NCBI RefSeq assembly: GCF_024399335.1
Contig: NZ_CP075339.1
Location: 3,100,001 to 3,164,000, forward strand
Direction: 5' to 3'
Length of the DNA: 64,000 nt
DNA from: Leucobacter aridicollis
GTDB lineage: Bacteria; Actinomycetota; Actinomycetes; Actinomycetales; Microbacteriaceae
Under the pieces are notes generated by a model that saw nothing but the letters and a program-made list of their open reading frames with translations, did not search any database and was not told the DNA's origin. The position numbers and the translations under genes are program-made. Positions 8,847-17,038 of the stretch are shown here, piece by piece (position 1 is the first letter of the stretch; each line of letters starts with the position of its first letter).

Positions 8847-8864
8847 CTCCAACACGTGTCGGAG
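8847..8864. promoter_or_regulatory. Candidate TetR operator
   Basis: An 18-bp near-perfect palindrome (CTCCAACACGTGTCGGAG, 16 of 18 positions symmetric, core ACACGTGT) in the 131-bp gap between the divergent SDR and TetR genes. Local TetR proteins usually bind such sites and repress both promoters. It is the only strong dyad in the gap. Confidence 0.55.
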
Positions 8865-8921
8865 ATGCCATGCGTTCGTTCGCGGCGTACAGGCGCCAGA
8901 TTTCCTGCGAGAATCGAAGTC

Positions 8922-9479
8922 ATGGATCCACGCGCGGCACACACCCAATCGCTTCTGCGCTCGGCAATCGTGACGCTCGCGTCAGATCGCCCGATCACCG
9001 AGATCACCGTCAAAGACATCATCGAGCTCGCGGGCGTGAACCGCTCGAGCTTCTATCAGCACTTTGAGAGCCGTGAGGAGCTCCTCGCCGTCGCGCTGGA
9101 GCATCTCGAGACCGAGATGGCGCGCGCCGACGAGCCTGTGATCATCACCGACGTTTCGAGACCGCCCGCAGAGCTTGTACGCTTCATGCACCACTTCGCA
9201 GACAACGCAGGCCTCTACCGGGGCGTCTTCGGCCCGAACGGCTCCGCGCTTGTCGTTGCTCGGGTACGCGCACGGATCCTTGAGCTCGTGCGCGCCGGGA
9301 TCCTCATCTCACCGGAGTATCGCCGCCTCACCGACCTTCCGGTCGACATCGAGGCCGCAGGCACCTCGGGGGCGCTGCTCGGCGTGATCGAGGCCTGGCT
9401 CGCGCAGGATCCGCTGCCGGCGCCCGAGACGGCCGCAGACTGGATGTGGAGCGTCCTCACCCGGACGCGGCCGCTTTAG
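8922..9479 (+). CDS. TetR/AcrR-family transcriptional regulator
   Basis: 185 residues. The N-terminal DNA-binding domain shows the family signature ITEITVKDIIELAGVNRSSFYQHFESREELL: helix-turn-helix with the conserved SSFYQHF recognition helix. The C-terminal part is an all-helical ligand and dimer domain of the TetR_C type with no recognisable ligand signature. I chose ATG 8922; longer in-frame starts would run through the palindromic operator candidate at 8847-8864. It is divergent from the SDR gene, the usual layout for a repressor that senses the substrate or product of the neighbouring enzyme and controls both promoters. Ligand unknown. Confidence 0.85.
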   Translation: MDPRAAHTQSLLRSAIVTLASDRPITEITVKDIIELAGVNRSSFYQHFESREELLAVALEHLETEMARADEPVIITDVSRPPAELVRFMHHFADNAGLYRGVFGPNGSALVVARVRARILELVRAGILISPEYRRLTDLPVDIEAAGTSGALLGVIEAWLAQDPLPAPETAADWMWSVLTRTRPL

Positions 9480-9494
9480 GCCTCTGCACGGCGA

Positions 9495-10475
9495 CTAGGA
9501 GCGACGCTCGACCTTCTCGAGCCGCTCAATCTCGATCATCACGTCGACTGGCACGCCTGTGTCTCGGAGCACGTCACGCGTCGACCGTGGGTTCGTGCGC
9601 ATGCCCTCGCGCCACCCCCGCTTCAAGCAGTCACGCAACTGGGGGCGGTCACTCGATGCCTTGAACGTGCGAACCCAGCGTCGCACGCTCGCACCGAAGT
9701 ACAGGAACTTTTCCCAGCCGTACAGCGCATCTGAGCGGCGGAACACCCACAGCTTGTTGCGCACCTCGAAGAAGAAGCGGGGGCCAGGGTCGGCGTCGCT
9801 CGACCCTCGCTTCGCTGTCTTGTGCGTGACGACGGAGGCTGGCGTGTACACACCTCGGGCGCCACGAAGCAACCGTGCCGAGTATTCGAAGTCGTCGTTC
9901 CACAGGAAGTAGTCGGCGATCGGCAGCCCCAGCTCACGTACCCTGGCGGCGCGCAGAAACGCTGACACGAACGAGATGGATCGAATCTCCATGCCCCCCG
10001 CGGCCGCGGCACGCTCGCGCTCAGCCTGGCCTGCGCGGATCTTTGCCTTCGGCGTGTTCATCGGGTGGTCCTCGCCGTCGGTCCACACCACGCGCGAGCC
10101 CATCACGGCGAGGTCATCGCGGCCAGAGGCTCGGTAGCGCTCGTGCGTCTCAAGGGCGCCAGCGAGCGCGTCTGGCCCGGGCACGGTGTCGTCGTCCATG
10201 ACCCAGACCCAGTCGGTCTCCTCGTCGACAACGGCGGCGGCGATACCGACGGCGAAGCCGCCCGCCCCGCCCGTGTTCTTGTCGAGCTTGATGAGCCGAG
10301 CGCACTCGCCCCATTCGGCGAGCCGCTCCTCAGCGAACTCGGTCGAGCCGTCTGTCGAGGCGTTGTCGACAACGACAAGCCTGTCGACGGGTCGCGACTG
10401 CGCCGCGAGCGCGTCGAGCGCCTCGCCGAGCAAATCGCGTCGGTTAAAGGCGACCAGTACTGCAGTGACCCGCAT
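9495..10475 (-). CDS. Family 2 glycosyltransferase (GlfT1/rhamnosyl-transferase-like)
   Basis: 326 residues. It opens with VTAVLVAFNRRDLL, then VDNASTDGST and NTGGAGGFAVG; the metal-binding motif WVMDDDTVPGPDAL is of the DDD type seen in GlfT1-like galactofuranosyl- and rhamnosyl-transferases. YFLWNDDFEYSARL carries the acidic catalytic pair, and FFEVRNKLWVFRR near the end is also typical for the group. Likely role: adding a deoxy- or furanose sugar to a lipid-linked wall glycan in the cytoplasm. ATG 10475 is preferred to GTG 10481 because AAAGGG is correctly spaced for the ATG. Transcribed downstream of galE and the LCP gene, with 48 bases between. Confidence 0.82.
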   Translation of the reverse strand: MRVTAVLVAFNRRDLLGEALDALAAQSRPVDRLVVVDNASTDGSTEFAEERLAEWGECARLIKLDKNTGGAGGFAVGIAAAVVDEETDWVWVMDDDTVPGPDALAGALETHERYRASGRDDLAVMGSRVVWTDGEDHPMNTPKAKIRAGQAERERAAAAGGMEIRSISFVSAFLRAARVRELGLPIADYFLWNDDFEYSARLLRGARGVYTPASVVTHKTAKRGSSDADPGPRFFFEVRNKLWVFRRSDALYGWEKFLYFGASVRRWVRTFKASSDRPQLRDCLKRGWREGMRTNPRSTRDVLRDTGVPVDVMIEIERLEKVERRS

Positions 10476-10523
10476 GACCACCCTTTCGTTGCACGTGAAA
10501 CCCGACCTAGTCTAGGGGATCGA

Positions 10524-11954
10524 TCACTGAGCATCACCCTCAGGCTGCGGGCTTGCTGCCGCGACGCCTTGCGCAACGAGGTCACGAATCACCGCATAGT
10601 CGGGCGCCTCGGGGTCAACCGTCGGCGGCACGAGCTCGACGTTCACGATCTCGTGACCGCGCGCCTTTCCAGCGAGGTCGACAAATCTGCCAAGCATCGA
10701 ATCGGGAATATCAGTCTTCACGAGCTGGGTTCCTGCCGCGGCGATCTCTTGGAAGCGCAGCAGCACGTTCGCCGGGTTCATCTGGGCGAGGATCGCAGCC
10801 TGCAGGTCCCGCTGCCGCTGCATCCGGTCGTAGTCGCCGTTCGTCGATCCGTAGCGAGACCGGGCGAACCACTGGGCGTAGTAGCCGTTGAGGTGCTGCT
10901 CGCCAGGCTCGATCCACTCGTCGACGTTCACGAGCTCGCCAGTGTACTCGTCGATCCCGCCGCCGATGGGCAGCGGCTCGGGAACGTTCACGGTGACACC
11001 ACCGAGTGCGTCGATGATGCTCGAGAATGCGTCCATGTTCAGCAGCACGAAGAACTGCGGGTCGAGTCCTGTGGCGCCCTGCACAGCGTCTTTCGTCGCC
11101 TCGATACCAGGTTCGGACCCCTGCTTCACAGCTTCGGGGTAGAGGCCCCCATACATGTCTGGGAAATCTTCAACCTCGGTATAGACGGCGTTGAGGTAGC
11201 ACGTCGTGTAACAGCCTCCCCAGTCGCCGAACGAGTTGGGCGCGACGCCGAAACCGTAGGGGTGGATCGCCGCCATCGGAGACTCCTCAGGGAATGGCAT
11301 CTCGATAAGCTCACGCGGCAGCCCAATGATCACCGACTGGCCGGTCTTCGCGTCGACACTCACGAGCGAGATCGAGTCAGGGCGCATACCCTCCCGGTCA
11401 GAGCCAGCGTCGGTTCCGAGCAGCAGGATGTTGTAGCGCCCGTCGATTGGGGCCACGGCGGGTGCGCCGATGAAGATACTCCCGATCGCGCCGCGACCAG
11501 AGTTAATGAGCGTCGCGGCCCACGCCGCGCCGGCGACGGGCACCAGGGTGAGGATCACCGAGAGCATGGCGACAGGCACCCGCCATTTCGGCTTCACTTT
11601 GACGAGCCGCGTGAGGCGGAGGGTGTCAATGCCGAGAACGAGCCACATGATGCCGACACCGACGACAAGCCACTGGAGCACGAGCAAGAACAGGCCGTTC
11701 GTGAGCACGGAGAGCGTCGCGGCGCGCGCGAACAGCAGCCCGAGGAGCGTGATCGCCGCGAACAGCAGCGCCCCGACAGTCACTCCGATGCCAAACCTGC
11801 CGAGCTTGCGATTGCCGGCGAGCAGCTGCGCGCTGCCAGGCAGCAAGAACCCGAGCACCACGAGCCACCGCGCGCGCTTGGTCATGAGCGGCGGCGACGA
11901 CAGATCCGGGGTGCGGATCGGCCGTTCTAGGTCATAGTCAAGACTTACGCTCAT
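10524..11954 (-). CDS. LytR-CpsA-Psr (LCP) wall-polymer ligase
   Basis: 476 residues. Four hydrophobic segments occupy the first ~150 residues (for example VVLGFLLPGSAQLLAG and LLVLQWLVVGVGIMWLVLG), more than the single anchor of most LCP proteins. The LCP domain follows outside the membrane, with ILLLGTDAGSD, RPDSISLVSVD and the conserved arginine-rich block RSRYGSTNGDYDRMQRQRD that binds the polyprenyl pyrophosphate. LCP enzymes transfer teichoic acids or other glycans from undecaprenyl carriers to peptidoglycan. The ATG overlaps the galE stop as ATGA, so the two are translationally coupled; the GT2 gene follows. Together these point to precursor supply, assembly and attachment of one wall polymer. 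Confidence 0.92.
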   Translation of the reverse strand: MSVSLDYDLERPIRTPDLSSPPLMTKRARWLVVLGFLLPGSAQLLAGNRKLGRFGIGVTVGALLFAAITLLGLLFARAATLSVLTNGLFLLVLQWLVVGVGIMWLVLGIDTLRLTRLVKVKPKWRVPVAMLSVILTLVPVAGAAWAATLINSGRGAIGSIFIGAPAVAPIDGRYNILLLGTDAGSDREGMRPDSISLVSVDAKTGQSVIIGLPRELIEMPFPEESPMAAIHPYGFGVAPNSFGDWGGCYTTCYLNAVYTEVEDFPDMYGGLYPEAVKQGSEPGIEATKDAVQGATGLDPQFFVLLNMDAFSSIIDALGGVTVNVPEPLPIGGGIDEYTGELVNVDEWIEPGEQHLNGYYAQWFARSRYGSTNGDYDRMQRQRDLQAAILAQMNPANVLLRFQEIAAAGTQLVKTDIPDSMLGRFVDLAGKARGHEIVNVELVPPTVDPEAPDYAVIRDLVAQGVAAASPQPEGDAQ

Positions 11955-12964
11955 ACACCGTACCCGTCGGGGTTCGCAGACTGCCAGGCCCACGAATCCC
12001 TGCAGGCATCGGCGAGCGAGCGGCTCGTCTGCCACTCCAACTCGCGGTTCGCCTTCGCCGGGTTCGCAACCGTTTCGGCGACGTCGCCGTCGCGCCCTGG
12101 AACAACGACATATGGGATCTCCCGCCCCGCCGCCTCCCCGAAAGCACGAACGACGTCGAGCACGCTCGAGCCGGTGCCAGATCCGAGGTTGTAAGCAGTG
12201 ACGCCTGCGGTCATCCGCTCAAGCGCCGCAACGTGCCCCTCGGCGAGGTCCATGACGTGAATGTAATCGCGGACGCCTGTTCCGTCGGGGGTCGGGTAGG
12301 TGTCTCCGAACACGCTGAGCTTCTCGCGTTTACCAACCGCGACCTGCGCAATGAATGGCATGAGATTGTTCGGAATCCCTGACGGGTCCTCTCCGATACG
12401 CCCAGAAGGGTGGGCCCCCACTGGGTTGAAGTAACGCAGCAGGACCGCCTCAAGTTCTGGCCACGACACCTGCGCGTCGCGAATGATCTGCTCGATCATC
12501 GCCTTCGACCAGCCATACGGGTTCGTGAGGCCAACCCCGGCAGGGTGTTCCTCATCCTGAGGAACGTACTGCGGGTCTCCGTACACAGTGGCGCTCGAGC
12601 TAAACACGAGCCTCGTGATTCCGCACTCGCGCATGAGGTCAAGCAAGTTGAGCGTCGAGTCGATGTTGACACGGTAGTAGCGTGTCGGCTGAGCAACTGA
12701 CTCGCCAACGGCTTTGAGCCCAGCAAAATGCACGACGGCGTCGACTTCGAGCCCTGCGAACGCCGCCTCGGCGGCGGCGCGATCGGCGAGGTCGGCCTCG
12801 ATCACCGGAATCTCGCGACCAGTGAGTTCCTCGACCCTGCGAACCGCCTCGCGGCTACTGTTCGAGAAATCGTCGAGCACGACGACCTCGTGGCCGCGCT
12901 CAAGGAGCACAAGGGCAGTGTGGGAGCCGATGTAGCCGGCCCCTCCGGTGAGCAGAACACGCAT
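11951..12964 (-). CDS. galE: UDP-glucose 4-epimerase
   Basis: 337 residues, the usual size. Extended SDR fold: GGAGYIGSHT at the N-terminus binds NAD, VVHFAGLKAVGES and SSSATVYG carry the catalytic Ser/Thr region, and YGWSK is the catalytic Y-x-x-x-K. RYFNPVGAHPSG and DGTGVRDYIHVMDLA are diagnostic for GalE over other sugar epimerases. It interconverts UDP-glucose and UDP-galactose in the cytoplasm and so supplies UDP-Gal, or UDP-Galf precursor, for the adjacent glycosyltransferase. First gene of a coupled set with the LCP ligase. The divergent GT4 gene starts 142 bases away; TAGAAT near 13054 is a possible -10 element for that gene. Confidence 0.95.
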   Translation of the reverse strand: MRVLLTGGAGYIGSHTALVLLERGHEVVVLDDFSNSSREAVRRVEELTGREIPVIEADLADRAAAEAAFAGLEVDAVVHFAGLKAVGESVAQPTRYYRVNIDSTLNLLDLMRECGITRLVFSSSATVYGDPQYVPQDEEHPAGVGLTNPYGWSKAMIEQIIRDAQVSWPELEAVLLRYFNPVGAHPSGRIGEDPSGIPNNLMPFIAQVAVGKREKLSVFGDTYPTPDGTGVRDYIHVMDLAEGHVAALERMTAGVTAYNLGSGTGSSVLDVVRAFGEAAGREIPYVVVPGRDGDVAETVANPAKANRELEWQTSRSLADACRDSWAWQSANPDGYGV

Positions 12965-13106
12965 AGCAAGAGGCTACTTCACGTGATTGTGGAGAACCAT
13001 GAGGCACTCCGTGAACTCTCAGGGCGCGCCGCACAGAAACTGCAATGGCAGCCCCGTAGAATAGCTCAAGGCAAGCAGTAAGTTAAGGTGCGTTTCGGAG
13101 GTGGGC

Positions 13107-14240
13107 ATGGCGACTCTCAGCCTCATCGCCGAGCCCTTTCCCGATTGGGAAGCCCGCGTGCACTTCGCCGCAGCCGAAGATCTCGCGAACGCACTCGCTG
13201 CGACCGCGCCACGCAGCTGCAGCGCGCGCTTCCTCTCAGCCCGCGGCACGGTTCCGCCCGAGTTCAACTCACCACGGATCTCCGCGGAGCACCTGCCAAT
13301 GGGCGCGAACGCACTGCCCATCCTGTGGCAGTCAAGCACGACCGCCCGCCCGCTCGACGGCGAGATGACCCACTCGGTGACACCGATGATCCCGCTGCGC
13401 TCCCGCGCAGAAGACGACGGCACGCAGACCACGGTGACTGTTCCGAACGGGCTCGCATGGGAAGCCCCAGATCTCCTGACCCCTGCGCAGGCACGGCTGA
13501 CTCGGTCGTTCGTGAAGCGCGCTGCGCGCTACGCAGACGTGCTCATTACGACTTCGCACTCGACCGCGTCACTGCTCCAGGAACACTACGGGCACGACCT
13601 GCCAGTGCAGGTCATTCCGCCAGTTGCCCCCTCAGCATTTCTCGCGGCAGCCGACTCGGAATCGCGCCGCGAGCGTCTCGGTCTGCCCGAACGCTACCTC
13701 GTGACGACTGCGAATCTCGACGACCACGGCCGCCTGCAGTGGGTCCTTGACGCATACGAGTCAGACCCCTCGCTCCCCCACCTTGTTGTGGTCTCTGGTC
13801 TCGACCCTGTACAGCACGTGAAGGGCGCACCGCAGCCCGGCGACGTCGTCAGCAAGCTCCCAGCGAGCATTCGTGACAGAGTCACAGTTGTGCCTGGCGA
13901 GGACCTCTCCGACGTCGGGGCGATCCTCTCGGGCGCCGCGATGCTCCTCCAGCCCCAGTCGTTCGCAGGCACGGGATACACGATCGCCGCAGCCCTCATG
14001 GCTGGCGTTCCTGTGCTTCACGCGGGCTCAACAGCGTTCGACGAGCAGGTACTCGACGCCGGAATCGCCGAGCCAGAAGCTCCCGGTTTCATCACCGCAC
14101 TCTCGCGCCTGTTTATCGCGAGTGCGGGTGACGGCACAAGCGAGCTGGAGCGGTTGACAGTCCATGCCGCAGACCGCGGTCGGAGCTACTCCTGGAACTC
14201 GGTCGCGTGGCAGCTCTGGGAGACGCACGCCCTCATCTAG
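13107..14240 (+). CDS. GT-B family 4-like glycosyltransferase
   Basis: 377 residues. The N-terminal half is divergent (HFAAAEDLANALAATAP), followed by VLITTSHSTASLL and VIPPVAPSAF, a typical GT4 inter-domain linker. The C-terminal half has RYLVTTANLDDHGRLQWVLDAY, DVGAILSGAAMLLQPQSFAGTGYTI in parts, and AALMAGVPVLHAGSTAFDE, which takes the place of the EX7E loop; the first Glu of that motif appears to be replaced. Start at ATG 13107, six bases after GGAGG, rather than GTG 13101 inside that site. It is divergent from galE and convergent with purE. Probably a sugar transferase for wall or exopolysaccharide; donor not readable, and catalytic competence is slightly uncertain because of the altered motif. 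Confidence 0.7.
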   Translation: MATLSLIAEPFPDWEARVHFAAAEDLANALAATAPRSCSARFLSARGTVPPEFNSPRISAEHLPMGANALPILWQSSTTARPLDGEMTHSVTPMIPLRSRAEDDGTQTTVTVPNGLAWEAPDLLTPAQARLTRSFVKRAARYADVLITTSHSTASLLQEHYGHDLPVQVIPPVAPSAFLAAADSESRRERLGLPERYLVTTANLDDHGRLQWVLDAYESDPSLPHLVVVSGLDPVQHVKGAPQPGDVVSKLPASIRDRVTVVPGEDLSDVGAILSGAAMLLQPQSFAGTGYTIAAALMAGVPVLHAGSTAFDEQVLDAGIAEPEAPGFITALSRLFIASAGDGTSELERLTVHAADRGRSYSWNSVAWQLWETHALI

Positions 14241-14272
14241 GTCGCGTGTCGCTTTGGCCCTTGTCGCGCGGG

Positions 14273-14785
14273 TTACGCCGTGCCAGCGACCCGTGCCTGC
14301 AGGGCAGCGTTCTTCTCAGCGACCATGTCGGTGAGGCCCTGGGCGTACTCATCGAGCTTGGCGCGGAGCGCGTCGTCGCTCGTCGCAAGAATTCGGGCTG
14401 CAAGGATTCCAGCGTTCTTCGCGCCACCAATCGAGACCGTCGCGACGGGAATGCCACCTGGCATTTGCACGATTGAGAGCAGCGAATCCATACCGTCGAG
14501 CCGCGCGAGCGGCACAGGAACCCCGACGACTGGCAGCGAGGTCATCGAAGCGACCATGCCCGGAAGGTGGGCGGCGCCGCCTGCACCGGCGATGATGACA
14601 CGCACGCCACGACCGGCTGCCTCGCGAGCGTAGCTCACCATCTTGTCGGGCGTCCGGTGCGCGCTCACGACCTCGACCTCGTGCGAGATTCCGAACTCGC
14701 GGAGCATGAGCACCGCGTCTTCCATCACGTTGAAGTCTGAGTCGGAGCCCATAATGACGCCGACGAGTGGTGCAGATTCGCTCAT
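14273..14785 (-). CDS. purE: N5-carboxyaminoimidazole ribonucleotide mutase
   Basis: 170 residues, a class I Pur[15 protein letters not shown] near the start, [11 protein letters not shown] with the catalytic His, and [15 protein letters not shown] form the substrate site. It converts N5-CAIR, made by PurK, to CAIR in de novo purine synthesis in the cytoplasm. purK lies immediately upstream on the same strand with 36 bases between stop and start, so the two form an operon that together replaces the CO2-dependent single enzyme of eukaryotes. Its 3' end is convergent with the GT4 gene with only 32 bases between stops. Very secure. Confidence 0.97.
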   Translation of the reverse strand: MSESAPLVGVIMGSDSDFNVMEDAVLMLREFGISHEVEVVSAHRTPDKMVSYAREAAGRGVRVIIAGAGGAAHLPGMVASMTSLPVVGVPVPLARLDGMDSLLSIVQMPGGIPVATVSIGGAKNAGILAARILATSDDALRAKLDEYAQGLTDMVAEKNAALQARVAGTA

Positions 14786-14821
14786 GCCCCTATCGTACCG
14801 GGCGGCCCGGGCTCCCTGATG

Positions 14822-16024
14822 CTACGCGAACCCGTCTGCCGCCGCGCGCGCCTCGGCGAGCGCGGTTTCGAGCGAGTCACCGACGACAGTCACGTGCCCC
14901 ACCTTGCGTCCGGGGCGAGGCAGTTTCCCGTAGCTGTGAATCTTCGCGGCCGGGTGCGCTGCAAGCACCGCCGGGTACCGAACTGGCATTGGACCCTCGG
15001 CTGGCCCACCGAGCACATTCACCATCACCGCGAACGGCGCGGCCATTGCAGGGTCGCCGAGCGGCAGATCGGTGACGGCGCGAAGGTGCTGCTCGAACTG
15101 GCTCGTGACAGATCCCTCGATCGAGAAGTGACCGGAGTTGTGGGGGCGCATCGCGAGCTCGTTGACGAGCACGCGTCCGTCGCGAGTTTCGAACATCTCG
15201 ACGGCGAGCACTCCGGTTGCGTCGACGCCCTCAGCGACGATCGCCCCGATTCGCGCGGCCTCCGCAGCGGTCGCCGGGTCAGACACCGGGGCGGGTGCGA
15301 GCACAACATCGCACACGCCATCGCGCTGGATCGTCTCGACGAGCGGCCACGCGCGGGTCTCCCCGGTGGGCCTACGGGCGATGAGCTGCGCGAGCTCTCG
15401 GGTGAAGTCAACGAGCTCCTCAGCGAGCAGGAATCCGCCGCGCGCGTCTTCGGCGAGCGCCGCGAACCAGTCGCGCACTTCGTCGGCCTGCGACACGACG
15501 CGTACGCCCTTCCCGTCGTAGCCGCCGCGGGCGGTCTTCACAACGGCGCGGCCCCCGTTCGCATCGATGAACGCCTGCAGCGACGATTCGTCGGCGACAG
15601 CGGCCCACGCGGGGATCGGAACGCCAAGTTCGGCAAGCTTCTCACGCATCAGGATCTTGTCTTGCGCATATTGCAGCGCGTGCGGGCGCGGGTGCACCTG
15701 CTTGCCGCGGCGCTCAAGCTCGGTGAGGATCTCGTGAGGCACGTGCTCGTGATCGAAGGTGATGACGTCGACGGTTTCGGCGAACGCGTACACAGTCTCT
15801 GGGTCGCGATAGTCGCCAACCATGTCGGCCGCCCGCTGGGCGCTCATGCCTTCGGTTTCGGCGAGCACTGAGATCTCGAGCCCCAGGTGGATTGCCGGCG
15901 GCACCATCATTCGGGCGAGCTGGCCACCGCCGATGACGCCGACGCGGATTGAGGTCTTCGCAGCAGGTTCCTGGTTCTCGCTCACCACACCATTCTGCCG
16001 CATTCGCGTCGGGCGCGGAGCCAT
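14822..16024 (-). CDS. purK: N5-carboxyaminoimidazole ribonucleotide synthase
   Basis: ATP-grasp enzyme that makes N5-CAIR from AIR, bicarbonate and ATP. VGVIGGGQLARMM at the N-terminus, TFDHEHVPHEIL, the ATP-grasp lid VVKTARGGYDGKGV, and NELAMRPHNSGHFSIEGSVTS split as NELAMRPHNSGH and FSIEGSVTSQFEQHLRA are diagnostic of PurK. With ATG 16024 the protein is 400 residues; GTG 15985 (VSENQEPA) would give 387 and would remove a poorly conserved leader. Neither has a clear ribosome-binding site, so the start is uncertain. It is followed by purE and preceded within 3 bases by the YihY-type gene, so translation may be coupled across all three. Confidence 0.95.
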   Translation of the reverse strand: MAPRPTRMRQNGVVSENQEPAAKTSIRVGVIGGGQLARMMVPPAIHLGLEISVLAETEGMSAQRAADMVGDYRDPETVYAFAETVDVITFDHEHVPHEILTELERRGKQVHPRPHALQYAQDKILMREKLAELGVPIPAWAAVADESSLQAFIDANGGRAVVKTARGGYDGKGVRVVSQADEVRDWFAALAEDARGGFLLAEELVDFTRELAQLIARRPTGETRAWPLVETIQRDGVCDVVLAPAPVSDPATAAEAARIGAIVAEGVDATGVLAVEMFETRDGRVLVNELAMRPHNSGHFSIEGSVTSQFEQHLRAVTDLPLGDPAMAAPFAVMVNVLGGPAEGPMPVRYPAVLAAHPAAKIHSYGKLPRPGRKVGHVTVVGDSLETALAEARAAADGFA

Positions 16025-16027
16025 AAG

Positions 16028-17014
16028 CTACTCGAAGAGCCTGAAGGCGTCGCTCGGCTCGCCTGACTCCGGAGTCCCGAGCCTTGGATCGAGACCTGTC
16101 GCGATCCAAGCGGAGGTGAGCAGTAGCGCCCGACAGATGAAGTTGAACCACAAGAGCAGACCAACGAAGATCGCGAACGGCGCAAGGAGCGGATTACTCG
16201 TCGCGCCTCCGAGCAGCGCGGTGCCGAGAAGCTTCAGGCCGAAAAGGGCTGCAGCGCCGACCATGCACCCGGTGATGAGGTTCCACCAGCCGATACGCAC
16301 CTCGGCGAGGTAGCGGTGAATCGCGACGAGCACGAGCACGTCGAAGACGTACATCGCCCCGTAGCGAACGAATGTGCCGATACCGCCGAAGAACCAGTTG
16401 TCGGCGCTGACGCCGAGCCACGACAGCAGGAGGTCCGTGAGGTTCGAGCTCACGAGCACAAGCGCCGCCGACACGATGATCGCGATGAAGAATGCAACGG
16501 CAAGCGCAAAGTCGCGCACCTTGAGCAGCACCGCGTTGCGGTACTCCTTCACTTCAAGGCCGAAGATGATGCGGATCGACCGGCGGGTTCCAGTGAACCA
16601 GTTGATCGCGACCCAAACGAGCGACAGGCCGGCGATCACCGAAGTCCAGTCGAGCGCGCGAGTCTCGAGGAGCGATTGCACAGGCACCGCCGCGTCTGCA
16701 CTGCCCTCTCCAAGCAGCCCTGGCACGAAGACGTTGATTTGTTCAATGATCGTGGCAAGCAGTTCTGGTTGGCCGCGCAGCATGATGCTGAAGACGCTGA
16801 ACCCGACGACGAGGCCGGCAAACACGGCGAACAGCGCTTGATAGCTCATGCCCCCGGAGAGCACGCTTCCCCCGACGTCGGTAAAGTGCGAGAACGTTCG
16901 GTACGGCCGGGTGCGCTGAATGCGCTGCCAGATACTCATCCCGCGGGCGATCACACCTGGCCGCGGGCTTGCATTCATGTGAGCGAGTGTAGCGCGGGCG
17001 GGAGCACGTTTCAT
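16028..17014 (-). CDS. YihY/BrkB-family membrane protein
   Basis: 328 residues with about six membrane helices. SGGMSYQALFAVFAGLVVGF near residue 53 contains the conserved SYxALFA block of the YihY/UPF0761 family; further helices include FALAVAFFIAIIVSAALVLV and YVFDVLVLVAIHRYLAE. The molecular function of this family is not established; older links to RNase BN or serum resistance are not general. ATG 17014 follows GGCGGGGAC; ATG 16978 (MNASPRP) would remove 12 residues and is also possible. It ends 3 bases before the purK ATG, so purK-purE may be read through from here. Its 5' end lies 24 bases from the stop of the giant surface protein on the same strand. Confidence 0.85.
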   Translation of the reverse strand: MKRAPARATLAHMNASPRPGVIARGMSIWQRIQRTRPYRTFSHFTDVGGSVLSGGMSYQALFAVFAGLVVGFSVFSIMLRGQPELLATIIEQINVFVPGLLGEGSADAAVPVQSLLETRALDWTSVIAGLSLVWVAINWFTGTRRSIRIIFGLEVKEYRNAVLLKVRDFALAVAFFIAIIVSAALVLVSSNLTDLLLSWLGVSADNWFFGGIGTFVRYGAMYVFDVLVLVAIHRYLAEVRIGWWNLITGCMVGAAALFGLKLLGTALLGGATSNPLLAPFAIFVGLLLWFNFICRALLLTSAWIATGLDPRLGTPESGEPSDAFRLFE

Positions 17015-17038
17015 GTCCCCGCCCGCGCGTCACTTCAG

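Noticed and set aside
10065..11930. 621-codon open frame on the plus strand
   Set aside because: Fully antisense to the LCP ligase; its His/Arg/Asp-rich composition is the usual shadow of a GC-rich gene and has no family features.
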